DNA from: Anoplolepis gracilipes
Lineage: Eukaryota > Arthropoda > Insecta > Hymenoptera > Formicidae
Assembly: GCF_047496725.1 (NCBI RefSeq)
Contig: NC_132978.1
Coordinates: 341,501-405,500, forward strand
Length of the DNA stretch: 64,000 nt
Direction of reading: 5' to 3'
A program made the position numbers and the translations under genes. Each line of letters opens with the position of its first letter. Within the stretch, counting starts at the first letter, position 1. Of this stretch, positions 47,667 through 60,100 are shown piece after piece. A model generated the notes under the pieces. It saw only the letters and a program-made list of their open reading frames with translations. It had not been told where the DNA came from and ran no database searches.

Positions 47667-48977
47667 ATGCAGACCTTAAGATGGTCTTGTCAGAAGACAG
47701 TTATATCAATATTCAACAATACAGAAAAATTTCTCTCGAATTCGCCGGGAATTTATGAGAAAGACAGTATGCAAAAAGTATGTAGATTATGTCTTCAACC
47801 GGAGCAACGCGACGTGACACCCTTGTTCTGTGATAATGTCAACGACGGCGAATGTCAACAATTGAGGTTACAGATCGCGGATTTGTGTTCCATCGTGGTG
47901 AGTAATTATTTACGTTGTATAATCTGATAAAGTGAAAGAAAAGGTGTTTTACATAAAAGCCATTTTTTTCTCTATTAGATATTGCAAGATGATGACTTAC
48001 CCAAGTTCATATGTTGTAAATGCAAAGTCAGATTACAGGATGCTCATGAGTTTGTAAATCTTTGTAAAAACTCCAACGACAAACTGCATGAATATTATGA
48101 GAAGGATAAACATTGCCAGGTAAGTGGAGAAAATATTATTTGTTGATAAACAAAATCTCCAACTTTCCAATTAAATTTAGAATGCTTATATATTCAGCTC
48201 AGGGAAGTAATATCACCGAAAGAACAAGCCAACAAGCCAAAAGGAAGAAAAGGTAAATACACCAGTAGGTCTTCCACAAAAAAATCTTTAACAGCATATT
48301 CAGAAACTGCCATAAGCTCAGAAACGTATAATACGTTATCTCAGAATACACTTAATTTGAAAGAGACAGCAAACTCGGAGCCTGAAGATAACGATGAGAG
48401 CAATCTTGATTTTAAGATCCGAGAAACGTCTTCGAACGAACGTGTTACACTTGATACAAATGTTCACTGTACTGAAGTGTCAAGTGATAATGAAATAAAA
48501 CAGTATCTCTGCGACATCTGTAGTAAAAATTTCCTCTCGAAGACCGGATTACGATTACATCTTAAATCACATTATGGCATTAAACCGCACATCTGTCAAT
48601 ACTGTGGCAAGAGCTTCGTTATTCCAAGTTACAAGAAGAGACATGAGAAGATCCATGCAGGCGATAAGCATTTTATCTGTCACATCTGTAGCATTGCCTT
48701 CGCGTCCCCGAACGGGCTGAAGTATCATTTAAGGACTCACACGGGCGAGGCAAACTATCATTGCGACACTTGCGGCAAATCCTTCATCCGGTACAAGTAT
48801 CTGAAAGACCACACTTTTACTCACACCGGAGAAAAACCATATGTTTGCAAACTGTGCGGTTCCGCCTACGGTAACTCTGGCAGCCTGTTTGTGCACGAGA
48901 AGAAATGCAAATCGCAGCAGGTTCTCGATTCCCAAAGAGACACCTCGAAAACGGTCGCAGTGACAATAATAGTTTGA
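47667..48977 (+). CDS. ZAD and five-C2H2 zinc-finger protein, 383 aa (349 from M35)
   Basis: Exons are 47667-47897, 47979-48119 and 48198-48977 (stop TGA), all phase 0. The N-terminal ZAD (zinc-finger-associated domain, an arthropod dimerisation module) has its two Cys pairs: CRLC at about residues 39-42 and CCKC at about 89-92, one each side of intron 1. A linker of about 100 residues rich in Ser/Thr/Glu/Asp follows. Then come five C2H2 fingers from about residue 229 (YLCDICSKNF, HICQYCGKSF, FICHICSIAF, YHCDTCGKSF, YVCKLCGSAY), with TGE-type linkers between fingers 3-4 and 4-5. The fifth ends HEKKC (C2HC). The first ATG adds 34 residues (MQTLRWSCQK...) that ZAD proteins usually lack; M35 (47769), just before QKVCRLC, may be the real start. 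It is predicted to be a nuclear DNA-binding factor with no obvious single orthologue. Confidence 0.9.
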
Positions 48978-49920
48978 TGTGAATTATGCATTAAAATTTT
49001 GTATATATCTCATCATGATTAACAATCTAATGTTCTGTTTTCTTTATAGTTTTGTAAGCAATATAAAATAAGAAAATTGATATAATCTAATTGTAAGAGT
49101 ACCATAAAGCTGATTCAAATTAATACATTTTTTTAAATCTTATACAAATATTTTTTTTGTAACTCCAATATAAATTTCTCTTAGTTGCGCAATGAGTTAC
49201 TTCTTCAAATATGTATTCAGCATATAATAATACGTCTGTGTACAAATATAAAGTCCGAATTCTGCGTGTGAAAACTGTGAAAGGATATAACAGTTTATTA
49301 TTAAACTGAAAAGGTTCCGCCTCCAACAGCTGACGTTCCTCTTCAATAACGCTAGATAGAAAAATAATACTATTATAGCATATGTCTTGTATATAAAAGC
49401 AATAAAAATTGTTTTAAATATTAAATATTATTATTATATTACATTAATAGTTATAAATATTATTATTAAATATAATATTTAAATAGTATTTTTTTAAATA
49501 TATATTTAATTATATATTTATAATATAATTAATATATAATGTGAGTTGATTAACTATGAAAATATTGTCTTTTTTCATTATGTGTGTGTAATTTTTGTGT
49601 TTTAATACAATGACTTATTTAGAGGGTAAAATTAATGGCTTTTTATTGGCTTTTTCTATTATTATACATATGATAAGTAATATATGTTCTTTCCACGTTT
49701 ACAACGTTTACTCTATCGTGCATAACTGTACACTATATTTACATTAAAGTCTTTAAATTATACTTAATTCTTTGGTATTACAATGTTTTCTCGTTAACTG
49801 ACTGCAAGATGCGTAACTGAAATCGCACATAATAATTTTTAATTTTATCAAAGTTCTTATCCGTATTTAATTCTGCTGATTCAATAGGAATAATTTCATT
49901 CGTTTAACGTTTCAAGATCG
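48978..49920. other. Intergenic, convergent gene ends
   Basis: An AT-rich 0.9-kb gap between the ZAD gene (+) and scabrous (-), whose 3' ends face each other. It has candidate poly(A) signals for each side: AATAAA at 49401-49406 (+) and, on the minus strand, AATAAA read from 49642-49647. No other feature is seen. Confidence 0.5.
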
Positions 49921-52601
49921 TCAACAATTCTGCTTTCGTCGCACCGACATTTCAGAAGATGCAACCGCCATCCACTCGTTAGTAGTCGATTGGAACCACG
50001 TCAGACCCAAAGAATATCTGCCATTGAGATTGGCGTGTTGGCAATGACTGAACCACCATCCACCTCGATAATTGGCCGCGCAGTCGGTGGTGCTGATGTC
50101 CATATCACGATCCTTAGCACTGAACGCCATGCCATCCTGATAAGACAGCGCATCGGTCGCATTGCCCGAGTAACCGGACACATGGAGCCGATAACCGGTT
50201 TCCTCGGAGTCGACCGTGAAATGCTCGTACTCAGCGTGCCAGTGCACGCCATAGGTATCGATCAGATCGACTCGTAACCTACTACAATTGTCACGGGTGA
50301 GCCGATGCAATGCTTCATTGCCTAACCAGAATTCGCTGACCGGTGAACCAAAGCCGACCGAGTACTCGTTCCAAGTGCGATCAAAGTCGACCGCACCGTC
50401 AATCCTGCGAGCCACAACAATCCAACCGGCGCGGCAGGAGGCCAGTAAAGGTGTTCCGGGACCAGGCGCTAATAGAGTTAAACCGTCGCGTTCTTCACAG
50501 TTGCCCGGGAGAGAATCTACCATGAGACGGTACTGATCCTCTACTTGTTCCAACTCGTGTGTGACATTTACCGCCTTAGCCAAGTTGCGGGAGAGATCTA
50601 GCCGGCTGAGGGTCTCATTCAAGGCGTCCAGACTTTTCCGTTGCATATCGCTCCTTTCTTGCAGTTGCGACGCGCTTACGCTCAACGCCTGAACCGCACG
50701 CCGAAGATTACCAAGCTCCTCTCTGGTCAATGACAGTTCGGCCGCCTTTCGCGCCGCGTTTATCCCTAATTTCGCCAGCTCTCGTTTCACCTCGGAACGA
50801 TTTGTGTAGACAGCTTCCTCGAGCAGTCGGACCGAGTCGTACAGTCGCACCACCGACTCGTCCAGTTCATTCATCGACGCCAGATCCTGGCTGGTATTGA
50901 ACACCTTCTTCGAAAGCTCCGCCTGTGTCAACTCGAGGCTCTTCACTCGTTCCTCTAGATTTTCGCGGTCTTCGTACACAACTCGCTTTTCGATCATCGC
51001 TCGCTTTCGCGCCACTATAGAAATCTTCCGTTCGACGTTCCGCAAACGTTCCTCGAAGCGTGCGCGATGAGTCAAGGCGTGGAAATAGCTACGTTTTCGA
51101 GCCGACGTAATTTCGTGCAGTCTGTTCACTTCATTACGAAAGAGATCGGCTTTGTCGTGATGTTCCGACTTCTGCGGATCTTGAACGGGAAGCGTGGACT
51201 CGCATTTCAAGGACTTCAGTTCTATCTGCACCGTGCTTAACTGAAAAAGAAAGTTCACATTTTGTATAAAGAACCAGAACATTGATTCGTGATATTATTT
51301 TCTAATTTTGAGATTTTTTTTTTAAACAAGACATATGGTAATTAAAAAATAGCCATACAATTTTTTAAATGTAAATAATTAAATCTGAATAGTAAAACCA
51401 TTATTAATCTTATCCGACTTCATAAAAAATTTTTTCGTTTCGCAAAATAAATTCTAACTGATTCTTTTTACTCCACCGACTTTTTACAGGCAGTCCTTAA
51501 TAATGTAGTGTGTGTATCTATACATGTACAATACACACGCTTTTATGGAATGCGTGAGAGTAGGTCCACAGCTGTCGACTCGTGTGGCTGCGGTCGCCAG
51601 CGTGTGTCAAATACCACAGACACAAGGTTTACCGATCAAGACTCATATGTGGGATCAAGATCGAATTTATAAACGCGTACAAAAATATTATTATAAAAAA
51701 TGATTGAAATTCTCTCATTAATTAATATATAAAAACATTTAAAGAAATCAGAGAAAGTTATTAATTTTACAAGTTATTATTCCTTTGTCTCTTATTTAAT
51801 ATATAAATATATTATATTTAGTATACATATTTATATTTTCTATTTACATTTTATATTTATATTATATTAGTGCTCCACCAATACCGTTACTTTTACTTAG
51901 AAGCAAAATACTCTAAAAATCTAACAATATAATATTCCAGTAAATCTTTGTCAGATTGTAAAGTAATTTCAGGCGGAAAATCACGGATTAAATTTTAATT
52001 TGTCGATTTATAACACGATTATTCTGCCCGATAACCCACTCATTCTTTGAATTTTATTCTTACATTTTATATTACGTTTAACTTCTTGTGACGGTAGAGA
52101 GTCGAGGCGCAAGGGGCGGGAAGTATTTAAGAGGGGAATTGGGGGAGCCGCAGGCCTGAGGGGCACATACGTGCGGTCCAGGCCCAAAGGCCCGTTGCGC
52201 GGGCGGGGCAGGAGGAAGGGACGAGGAGGAGGAGGAGAAGCAGCTGCCAAGCGGCAAAACGAGAAACAGGAACCAAGCAGCTGGCCGCCCCGCGCAAAGC
52301 GCAGGTGCACCGACCACGCATCCCCCTTTCTTCTTCCTGCCGTAAATACTAAATGGTAGCGGCAGCCGTTATCTACACGGACGCCCGTTGTTGGCGCGCG
52401 AGCGAGCGCATGCCGGGCCCTTCGGCCTTCGGCCCTTCGATGTGTACGTATATGCGTATGTACACGCGGTGGATACATTCGCCGCTCGCCGTCACCACGA
52501 AATCGATCTCGAGACGTTGCGAGCGAAAAAAATCGGCTATAGTCATTGAGCGGCACGCGCGCATCTAGGAATCCCGACAGAATCGCCGATGGCGGTATCA
52601 A

Positions 52602-52647
<46 letters not shown>

Positions 52648-52796
52648 CGTATACACATACTTTGTATAAGATATTCATTCTTATGTTTGTGTGTGTGTGT
52701 AAAAGAGAAAATAAAATTTGATTTGTAGATATAATTATCTTAAAATTTTTATATAAATATCGTAAAAATATATTAAAATTAATCTTAAATATTTAG

Positions 52797-52848
<52 letters not shown>

Positions 52849-54219
52849 TAATTAGAGTAAAATTTCAAATTGAAATAAAAGTTCTATTTTCGCGAGGGAT
52901 AGTTGCGAATTGAAAATTTAATCCAGTTTTCCGAAATATTCGAGTAATTTTTTTTTCATTCCACATTATTCGATTTTTAGCTCCGTGGCAAATTGGTATC
53001 ACCTGCCGCTGTGAGTTTTGTTTCTTTTTTTGATATTAATCTTATTCCAACATTTGTGCGAAAAAAACCAACTTACCTGACTACTGACATCTGCGCAGGA
53101 GCGAGACAGGAGACTGGCGCGTTCCTTGGTTGCAGCAATGTCGAGCCTGATGGTACCAAGGATAGCCTCGATCTTGGTGATTCTGCCACCGAGATCGCGT
53201 ATACTTCTGCCGACTTCGGCGACGTCACCCTTTAGCAAGGTCAATTCGCTCCTCATCCTTGAACGCTCGGCCAACTCCTCGCTGGCGTTCCGCGTCCTGA
53301 GCACCTCGGCGACTTCGCTCTGCAGCTCCGTCACGGCACTGCCAAGCCATCTCACCCTCAATCGCTCGTTCTTCGCCTCGTTGCCACTTCCGCCGCGAAG
53401 AGCATTTACTTCCTTCCTGCACGTGCAAGGGGATGCCGATTATAATATGCACTCTTGTGGGGTTCTTATCCTTATTATTATCTCTTTTTTTGCATACCAA
53501 TATATATAAAGGCTGACTGTCGCAATTTTTTTTAAATATAAATACAAATATTAAGTATCTACATTTTTGTATATTTTTATTATAAAAATTATTTTAAATA
53601 TTATTTAGCACTTTATTATCAATTATCTCCCAATTATTGTTTTCACCTAAATTCAGATAAATTTTATTGTTTTACTATTTATTACAGTCATTACAATTAT
53701 TTCATAAAAATTGTCAATAATATCTATAAATAAAACAAAAATTTAAAAATATAAAAAATTAAATAATAGGTAATTTTGATGATTTTATATACAAAGTACA
53801 TAAAAAATCAGCTTTATAAAATAAAAAAAAAAAAAAAAGAGAAAATCCTTAAACTTCAATTAAATTCTATGGCTTCTCGTCAACAGATACCGTAATTTAT
53901 ATACTTGGCAACTTTTAATACGCTCATGTATCACATGTATCATATTACGATACCATAAAAGAAAAAAAAGATGACAAATTGAATCTCACCTGAGTTGTTT
54001 TACTTCATTTCTAAGGACGATGAGTTCCGTGTTTTTCTCCATCGATCGCTTCAGACTCTCCTCCAAAGCGTTGTAATCCTGTTGTCGATGCTCCAACAGC
54101 GCGGTAACTTGTTCCTGCAATAGCTTGATTGTACTGCTGAGATTCTCATCCGTGCGCGTGCCGGCAATCAACGTGCTCGTGGCGATAATCGCTAACAGTA
54201 GCCACAGTATGTTCGCCAT
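49921..54219 (-). CDS. sca: Scabrous: secreted coiled-coil/fibrinogen-domain protein, 629 aa
   Basis: A secreted regulator of Notch signalling and cell spacing in eye and bristle development (role known from Drosophila). Exons on the minus strand are 54219-53990, 53416-53077 and 51240-49921 (stop TGA). Junctions use GT/AG and keep frame (AG|G Arg codon; phase 0). Residues 1-20, MANILWLLLAIIATSTLIAG, form a clear signal peptide. Residues of about 25-430 are heptad-rich coiled coil with NRS, NTS and NVT glycosylation sequons. A fibrinogen C-terminal domain covers about 438-629, starting CEERDGLTLL, with WLGNEALHRLT, a DRDMDISTTDCA motif in the calcium-loop region, and YRGGWWFSHC. It is shorter than Drosophila Sca (about 770 aa, from memory), mostly in the coiled-coil and linker parts. 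The ATG follows CAGGAG. Confidence 0.95.
52241..52307. promoter_or_regulatory. E-box cluster in sca intron 2
   Basis: Three CANNTG sites of the CAGCTG/CAGGTG class in 67 bp. The last is in GCAGGTGC, close to the proneural (Achaete/Scute-Daughterless) consensus GCAGGTGK. Drosophila sca is a known direct proneural target, so this is a plausible enhancer. Confidence 0.4.
52604..52845 (+). repeat. Two (AT)n microsatellites in sca intron 2
   Basis: AT runs at about 52604-52643 and 52800-52845, separated by a GT run and AT-rich unique sequence. Confidence 0.9.
53417..53989 (-). other. sca intron 1
   Basis: A 573-bp AT-rich intron between the signal-peptide exon and the coiled-coil exon, with a GTGAG donor and a GTGCAG acceptor on the minus strand. 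It contains a poly-A run at about 53821-53840. Nothing else is recognised. Confidence 0.7.
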
Positions 54220-54616
54220 CTCCTGAGATTCCTGAATTCTTCGATTCTCTTAAGAATTGTTCAAAATCTTTAAATTTTAATATTTCGCAATCCGTATATT
54301 CCCCCTCGAGGGGAGAAACTCTTGTATATTTTTGTTTTATAAATCCTCGAACGAATATTTCTATTTTATGATTCACATTTTCAAATTCTCATCTGAAATC
54401 TTGAATTTCTTCGGTGAAAAATTTTTATCACACCTTGTCACCGCTAATTAGCACGATACGAACAGATTTATCGTGATTTATTCAAGGAATCCGATCTATT
54501 TTCGTAGAGACTCGTCGAGTTCAATCGAACCGCGTGCGATGCCAGAATTATCGCAGAGCGCTTGAAGCTTGAACGCCTGTCGAAAGTCCACTGGCGCGGC
54601 CGAAACGGTGTACGAG

Positions 54617-54623
54617 TTTTATA
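54617..54623 (-). promoter_or_regulatory. Candidate TATA box of sca
   Basis: On the minus strand the sequence reads GATATAAAAC about 400 bp upstream of the sca ATG, followed about 30 bp later by a GC-moderate leader (about 54590 downwards). This is the only good TATA-like motif in the moderate-GC stretch 54450-54780 just upstream of the coding start. Proposed from sequence only; a 5' UTR intron ending at the CTCAG before the ATG is also possible. Confidence 0.4.
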
Positions 54624-55070
54624 TCGGCCCTTGGACAAAGGTCCGCTCGGACCCGGTGTGGAGCAGGTGTTCGGCAACACCAGGCCCTCGTCAGGTATAT
54701 ATTGTCTCGCGCGCCGGCCGTCCGTACCCCCACACACCGGCCCCTACCTTGTTTCGTTGTACTCATGTCCTGGCATGAGATCGTAATAGATACGTCGTAT
54801 AGGATCGTGATGATAAATGCATCGCGCGAGTGCAGGATGCTGGATAATAAGCCCATCTGGCAAATGGGGCGAGATTTCTTGCCAAAAACTTGAGCAATCT
54901 TTTTCGCCCGTAAAAATATAAATTATATTTTAAGCGACATTTCTCTCTAGTAATCTTTACAATTTTGTTTCCATTAGAGATATTTTAATTAGTATCACTC
55001 AATTTCCGTCCAGTTAAAACTCATCAAAAATTAACTAATTGGATGTTCTTATTCGTAGCTTGGGGGAAAC

Positions 55071-55688
55071 GTAAAAAAAATTAAAAGGCCACTTTCTATA
55101 TAAAAAAATTTTCAAGTAGTTGCAACTTCCTTAAAAATAATCGGAATAAGATTAATAAAAAGTGTTTCAAAACTTGAAGTTTCTAGTTTTAGAATCTTTA
55201 AATAAATTTCAAATCTTTCTACTTGTTACAAAATTGCATTGTTTTTACATTACTTTTTAATGATTATTCTACGGTCATTTTGTCACTAGTTGTAAGCATT
55301 TAAAGTCAACAGCTCGATTTTGCTTTAATAACGAATATCTCGGCGAAAATATCATAGAATATTCGTTGAAAAAAAAGAAATTAAAACTAAAACTCTACTC
55401 TTTAACATAAAATTAATGCAATCGTGCTAGGATTTTTTTTTAATCCGGTATTCTCTCTTGGACAAACTTTTGAAAAATTTGTTCAATCGGCGGATGTCGC
55501 TTTCTTAAAATGTAATTTTGTAATGAATAGAAAAAATTGAAATTTATTTAAAGATTCTAAAACTAGAAACTTCAAGCTTTGAAACGCTTTTTTATTGATT
55601 TTATCCGATTATTTTTAAGAAAGTTGTAACTGTTTAAAAATTAGCTTTTTTTATATAAAAAGAAAGCAGCCCTTTAATTTTTTCGCGT
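55071..55688. mobile_element. Foldback element with ~180-bp inverted arms
   Basis: The left arm (about 55071-55249) and right arm (about 55509-55688) are reverse complements at roughly 85% by eye, including the uninterrupted shared block AACTTGAAGTTTCTAGTTTT plus AGAATCTTTAAATAAATTTC (one A/G change near its start). The spacer is about 260 bp and non-coding. It lies about 0.9 kb upstream of the sca ATG. Confidence 0.75.
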
Positions 55689-57131
55689 AGTGTATGGATG
55701 GATTTTTTAAATTATGTATTTAATTAAAAATGGAATTGCTGAAAAACAAACGGTTGATTCGGGTAAAATTAATAATTTATTGAAAACAATATATATCTTT
55801 AACTCATTGGAATCTATCGTCTATATTTACGGATACGGTAACGCGTTAATAGATTATTCAATTGAAGTGACGGAAATACGACTATAATATGTCTATTCGT
55901 GTTTGGGATCTTTTGTACGATAAAGTGTTGGATATAACACGATAAGTTTTCAACGCACGTGCAGACTCGACGTGCGAGAAAGAATAGCGTTCTCCCGTTA
56001 AATACAACGCCGTTTGTTCTCGAATAATATTTACGCGATCTCACGACATTTAGCGACATTTCTTCGAATGGCGCTAATATTATCAAATATTCCATGAGTA
56101 ATTATATGGCAAAAAATGGCACCGAGCTACTTACTTCCTGTAAAGACGAATAATCGACAATTCAACAAACATGATAAATTCAATAGATGAATGAAGATCT
56201 CTTGCAATACCGTGTTTTGCAAATATAACAAGCGCTAAAAATCATGTGCAATGATATAAATCTGAAATACTGTACTAATTGATAAATTATCAGCATTCTT
56301 CACGAAATGTATTTGCATCAATTAATGTTTAGCGTTTGTGATGTCCAAAGCATTTGTATTGCAAAAATTCGCCAACAGTTGCGGATTGGAGTAAAGGATG
56401 TAAATCGGATCAAAATTAAAAACTTGCATCACAGAATAGAAATAGTAGAGTAACTGCTATTTAATGACACTGGAAGAATTACCTAAGAATCGACAAGAGA
56501 ATGAAATGAAATCGGCCGGAAAGTTTTTATTCTAATCCGATTCACTTCCCGCAATTCTAGTAAACCTCGTTGCAATACGTTATTATATTATATATTATAT
56601 AAGTAATTTACCGCTTACTTTCTTGCGGCATATTCGAGTTTACATTCTGCTTTGTGTTGCAAATTTAGGTAATAAAATGCACTTACGCGGTGCTTTCGAG
56701 AGGAGAGGGCATAGCTACTGTTATTAGGCTCAACAACAAAATGTTGTAATTTCTATATAGCTATAATTATACAGCTAATAGTTACTTGAATCTTAGAATG
56801 CGTAGGAAGAAAAAACGAGAAAATCTAGAAGCATCACTTTTTGCTACCTTATTGCTACGCCCCTGATTGCATTTGGTATGCCTAACACGTGCCAGTCGTG
56901 TGCCAGTCGTGTGCCAGTCGCGTGTCCCCAATAAATTTCTCTAAAGAATCACTTTTTTTTTTACCCGAACGGCGATTTCGACGTTAAACATCTGTTACTT
57001 TGTATAATAAGTACTACAATACTTAGCACGTACTACGGAATTAATCCGTGATTACACAGCCAGAAAGAGTTTAATTTAATTTCAAATTTAATTTCGCGTA
57101 ATATATGCGTACTGGACGCTAATTGGGTTTC

Positions 57132-60100
57132 TTAAGATTGGGCAGATCCGTACGTGCCGGTCGGTGGTCGATAGAGTCTGGGCAACGTCAGAATCTGCAA
57201 GCTATTAAACGCGTACTTACGTACACCTATGTTCTTCCACGTATTTTCCCGGCGGCAGCCCTCGCTGAAACAGCAGGGAGCGCAACACGCGAATCGAATA
57301 ATCCAAAATTGACATTCTCAAATAATACGAAGAAAGAGATTCAAAATATATTTAAGTTTCTATGAAAGACAGTCATAATTTTTTTTTTTTAAATTATTCA
57401 CGTAGCAAACAATTATTTCGTCATCGCGAATTCTCTCATTAAAAATGATTGTTGCCATTAATCGATCGTTTCTCAAAAAGTTAAAATTATACAATCTTTT
57501 TTGAATCTTTCACGAGAACATAATAATATAACAGTATAAAAATAATATAATAATAGGTATTAAAAGTATGCAAAAGCTCTCACTTCTTAAAATGTCTTTT
57601 AAATTTATTTTTTTTTTATTTTTCTTTTTTCACTTACCTTCGCATGCAGTCGAGGGCTCTCATGTACTCGTCCTCAGCCAAATGGTACTCCGATGACAGT
57701 ATATTGACCTGTTCGAGAGTAATCGACATACCGGTTCGATCTTTCGCGCTCTTACAGCTAGTGAATCTCAAACCGCGCATTTTTCGACATATCTGCGAGG
57801 ATAATTGCAAGATCTCTACATTCTTGTTGACTTTCTCTTGCACGCACATCTTTAAATTGACCATCATATCCGATAATGTATGGCCTAGGATCGATCTAGC
57901 AGCAACTAGAAAAGTGTATTAATTTTAGAAACTCTCTATCGGTAAGAAGATTATTTAAATAGCGAATATAATTAGTTTTATACTCACAACGCGTGGATGT
58001 AGGTTCCGTCGGTAGATTCAGTTTTTTAAATCTCAAATAATACTCGTTCAGTCTGTCATAATTATCCATATTGCTTTTCTCTTGTGGCTTCGTAGTGCCG
58101 AGGCTCTCGGCCAAAGAAGCCATCTCGTTGATGCCAACGTTAAAAAATACCGGAGTCACGTTGAACGATAACGTTTGTCGGGAGGATGGCACTAATGGTA
58201 AGAGAGAATAAATCGCATCCGGAACCGGAAGTATTACTGTCAGTGCACTCCGTGATCCTACTACACGCGGTAGAGGAAGTTGAAACGCGTTAGTCTTTCC
58301 CCCGATTCTGCAAAAATAATGTTAATGTTCAGATACAATTTTTTTTAAATGTAATTTAATCAAGATTTGTGATAGTCTCTAAATAAAGCTTCTATTTTAC
58401 CTATGTTGAATGCCACATCTGGATAAAGTGAATGTGACGGTGTGCGTATCTTCAACTGCTACGGCCATGTCACCCCACATATCTATCTCGTCTCCGTAAT
58501 AACTAAGAAGGCCTTCGAAGGAAACTAATGGTCCCAAAGTTGTGAGTATTAGCAGAAACATCGGGTCGGGTCGTTGGCACCATAGTTTGGCCATTATGCC
58601 GGTTACCAAGGCAGTCAGCTTAAATTTTTCAGTAATATTTTCTCACATATCTTTGTATCGCGCGGGATAACGCGAGAAGATGATAAGAAACTTACTGCTT
58701 GACTAAAGCAAACGTCTCGTCTATAGCGAACGTTGCATGCGCGCTGCGCCGCTTTCGAATCTTCCTGTACACGAAACACCGAATGCGTCAGTCTGGCAGT
58801 TTTTAACAGTCCGTCCATAGCTTGCCGTAACTTCTTCATGCTCGGTCTCAGCTCGCTCGTCCAGTCGACAATCGACGCAAAATCCAGACCCTCGGTGAAT
58901 TTATTCCTCTGTCCTGAATTACTTTTGATCACTCGCGTCATCGAGTCAACAGCTTGGCACACTTCATTGGAAGACGAGTTACAATAAGTATCGGTTATCC
59001 CTGATAATGCATATTACGTTGCACATTTTTGCTACGGCTTTTCTACGTGAGAAACCTATTTATTAATTACTACATGATTTTCTTACCTTCTTTCGCTTTA
59101 GAGAACGCCGGTTTTTCCAAACCTGGACTGGACTGCTGCCGCTGTTCGTTCGATTCGTCCAGCAATTTGTTCGATTCCTCGCATTTGAGGCCATTTTTCG
59201 GCTGAATAGTAACAACTTCAGCGTTATGTCGATTACTTGGTAGGGAACTCTTGAGACTCTGCGACCTGCCTAAGCTACCTTTGTTGCGCAGTCGTACAGC
59301 CGGACTGCTGCATCTGCCGCAAAGAAACTTTACCTTTGATACAAGGCACATGACGCTTGCTTCGATATTCAATTGAGTAAGATCCCACGGCTCCGGCTCG
59401 TCTGTAGGTTTATAATAATTCGCAGACGGTGAATTGCACATCTTTTGGGTATCTAGAAAACGTTTGCACGGATCGGTGTCATTCTTCAAGTCTTCCTTTT
59501 CGTCGTCGTAACTTTCTTTTCTTTCGTTATCGTAATTTCGTTGAAGGTTCTCGTCGGTCTGCTCCGTTTCCGTTTGCTTAGGATAGTCCTCCACATCCGG
59601 AAATATTACGAAATTTTCTTCTGCAATGTCGCCCTCACCGGCGTTATTGTTGGGTACATCATTTCTTGAATACGATACGATGGGAGCGTATTCGCCATTT
59701 TTAATACTACTTTTCGACCAAATGTCCTGCACGCACTCGGGAGTATCAGGCGTAACAAAGTCATCAAAATCAGGACTCTTTAGATCAAAATTCAATTGTT
59801 GGGTAATCCGTTTGAATGGGGATAAGGATTGGTTGACCTTGAAGTCTAGCGTCAAAGTGTCATCCGATATGGTCGATGTTGTGGTCGAATCTTCCTGAAC
59901 CTTCGCAACTTTGTACTCTTCCAGAAATGTTAACGCTTCTTCCACCAAACCGGGATCCCAGAGACTAAGTAAGATCCTGGTTTTCGTGATCATATCCTCG
60001 CATATCGGCAGCATGCCGCTTGTTTGCTTCTCTTTAGCAAGTTTCATCAAGGATCTCATTGCCTCTACAACGTCCCGGCGTAATTGTTTGATCGCTTGAA

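Larger units (their letters stand above)
51241..53076 (-). other. sca intron 2 with GC-rich islet
   Basis: A 1.84-kb intron, AT-rich except for a GC-rich, CpG-rich islet at about 52080-52600. The islet contains three E-boxes in 67 bp (CAGCTG 52241-52246, CAGCTG 52278-52283, CAGGTG 52302-52307). A further CAGCTG sits in a second mixed-composition patch at about 51540-51640. Two AT dinucleotide runs (about 52604-52643 and 52800-52845) flank the 3' part of the islet. The 216-codon minus ORF over the islet (52658-52008) has no recognisable domain and is judged spurious. Confidence 0.6.
54220..57131. other. sca upstream region and INPP4 3' flank
   Basis: The part next to sca (about 54220-54880) has moderate GC and should hold the 5' UTR and promoter. 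The remainder is AT-rich and contains the foldback element (55071-55688), an 11-bp tandem repeat (about 56888-56923) and probable INPP4 3' UTR, with a minus-strand AATAAA read from 56526-56531. No gene is seen. Confidence 0.55.

Noticed and set aside
49921..51282. sca exon extended to a Met at 51282
   Set aside because: MFWFFIQNVNFLFQ is intron sequence before a clear TTTTTCAG acceptor; the exon starts at 51240 and joins the upstream coiled-coil exon in frame.
52008..52658. 216-codon minus ORF in sca intron 2
   Set aside because: Lies in a GC-rich islet where stops are rare; Pro/Arg/Ala-rich with no domain, and overlapping ORFs exist in other frames.
57123..57365. Plus-strand 80-codon ORF
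   Set aside because: Shadow of the terminal INPP4 exon on the minus strand (57264-57132), which continues the protein in frame and matches the family tail.
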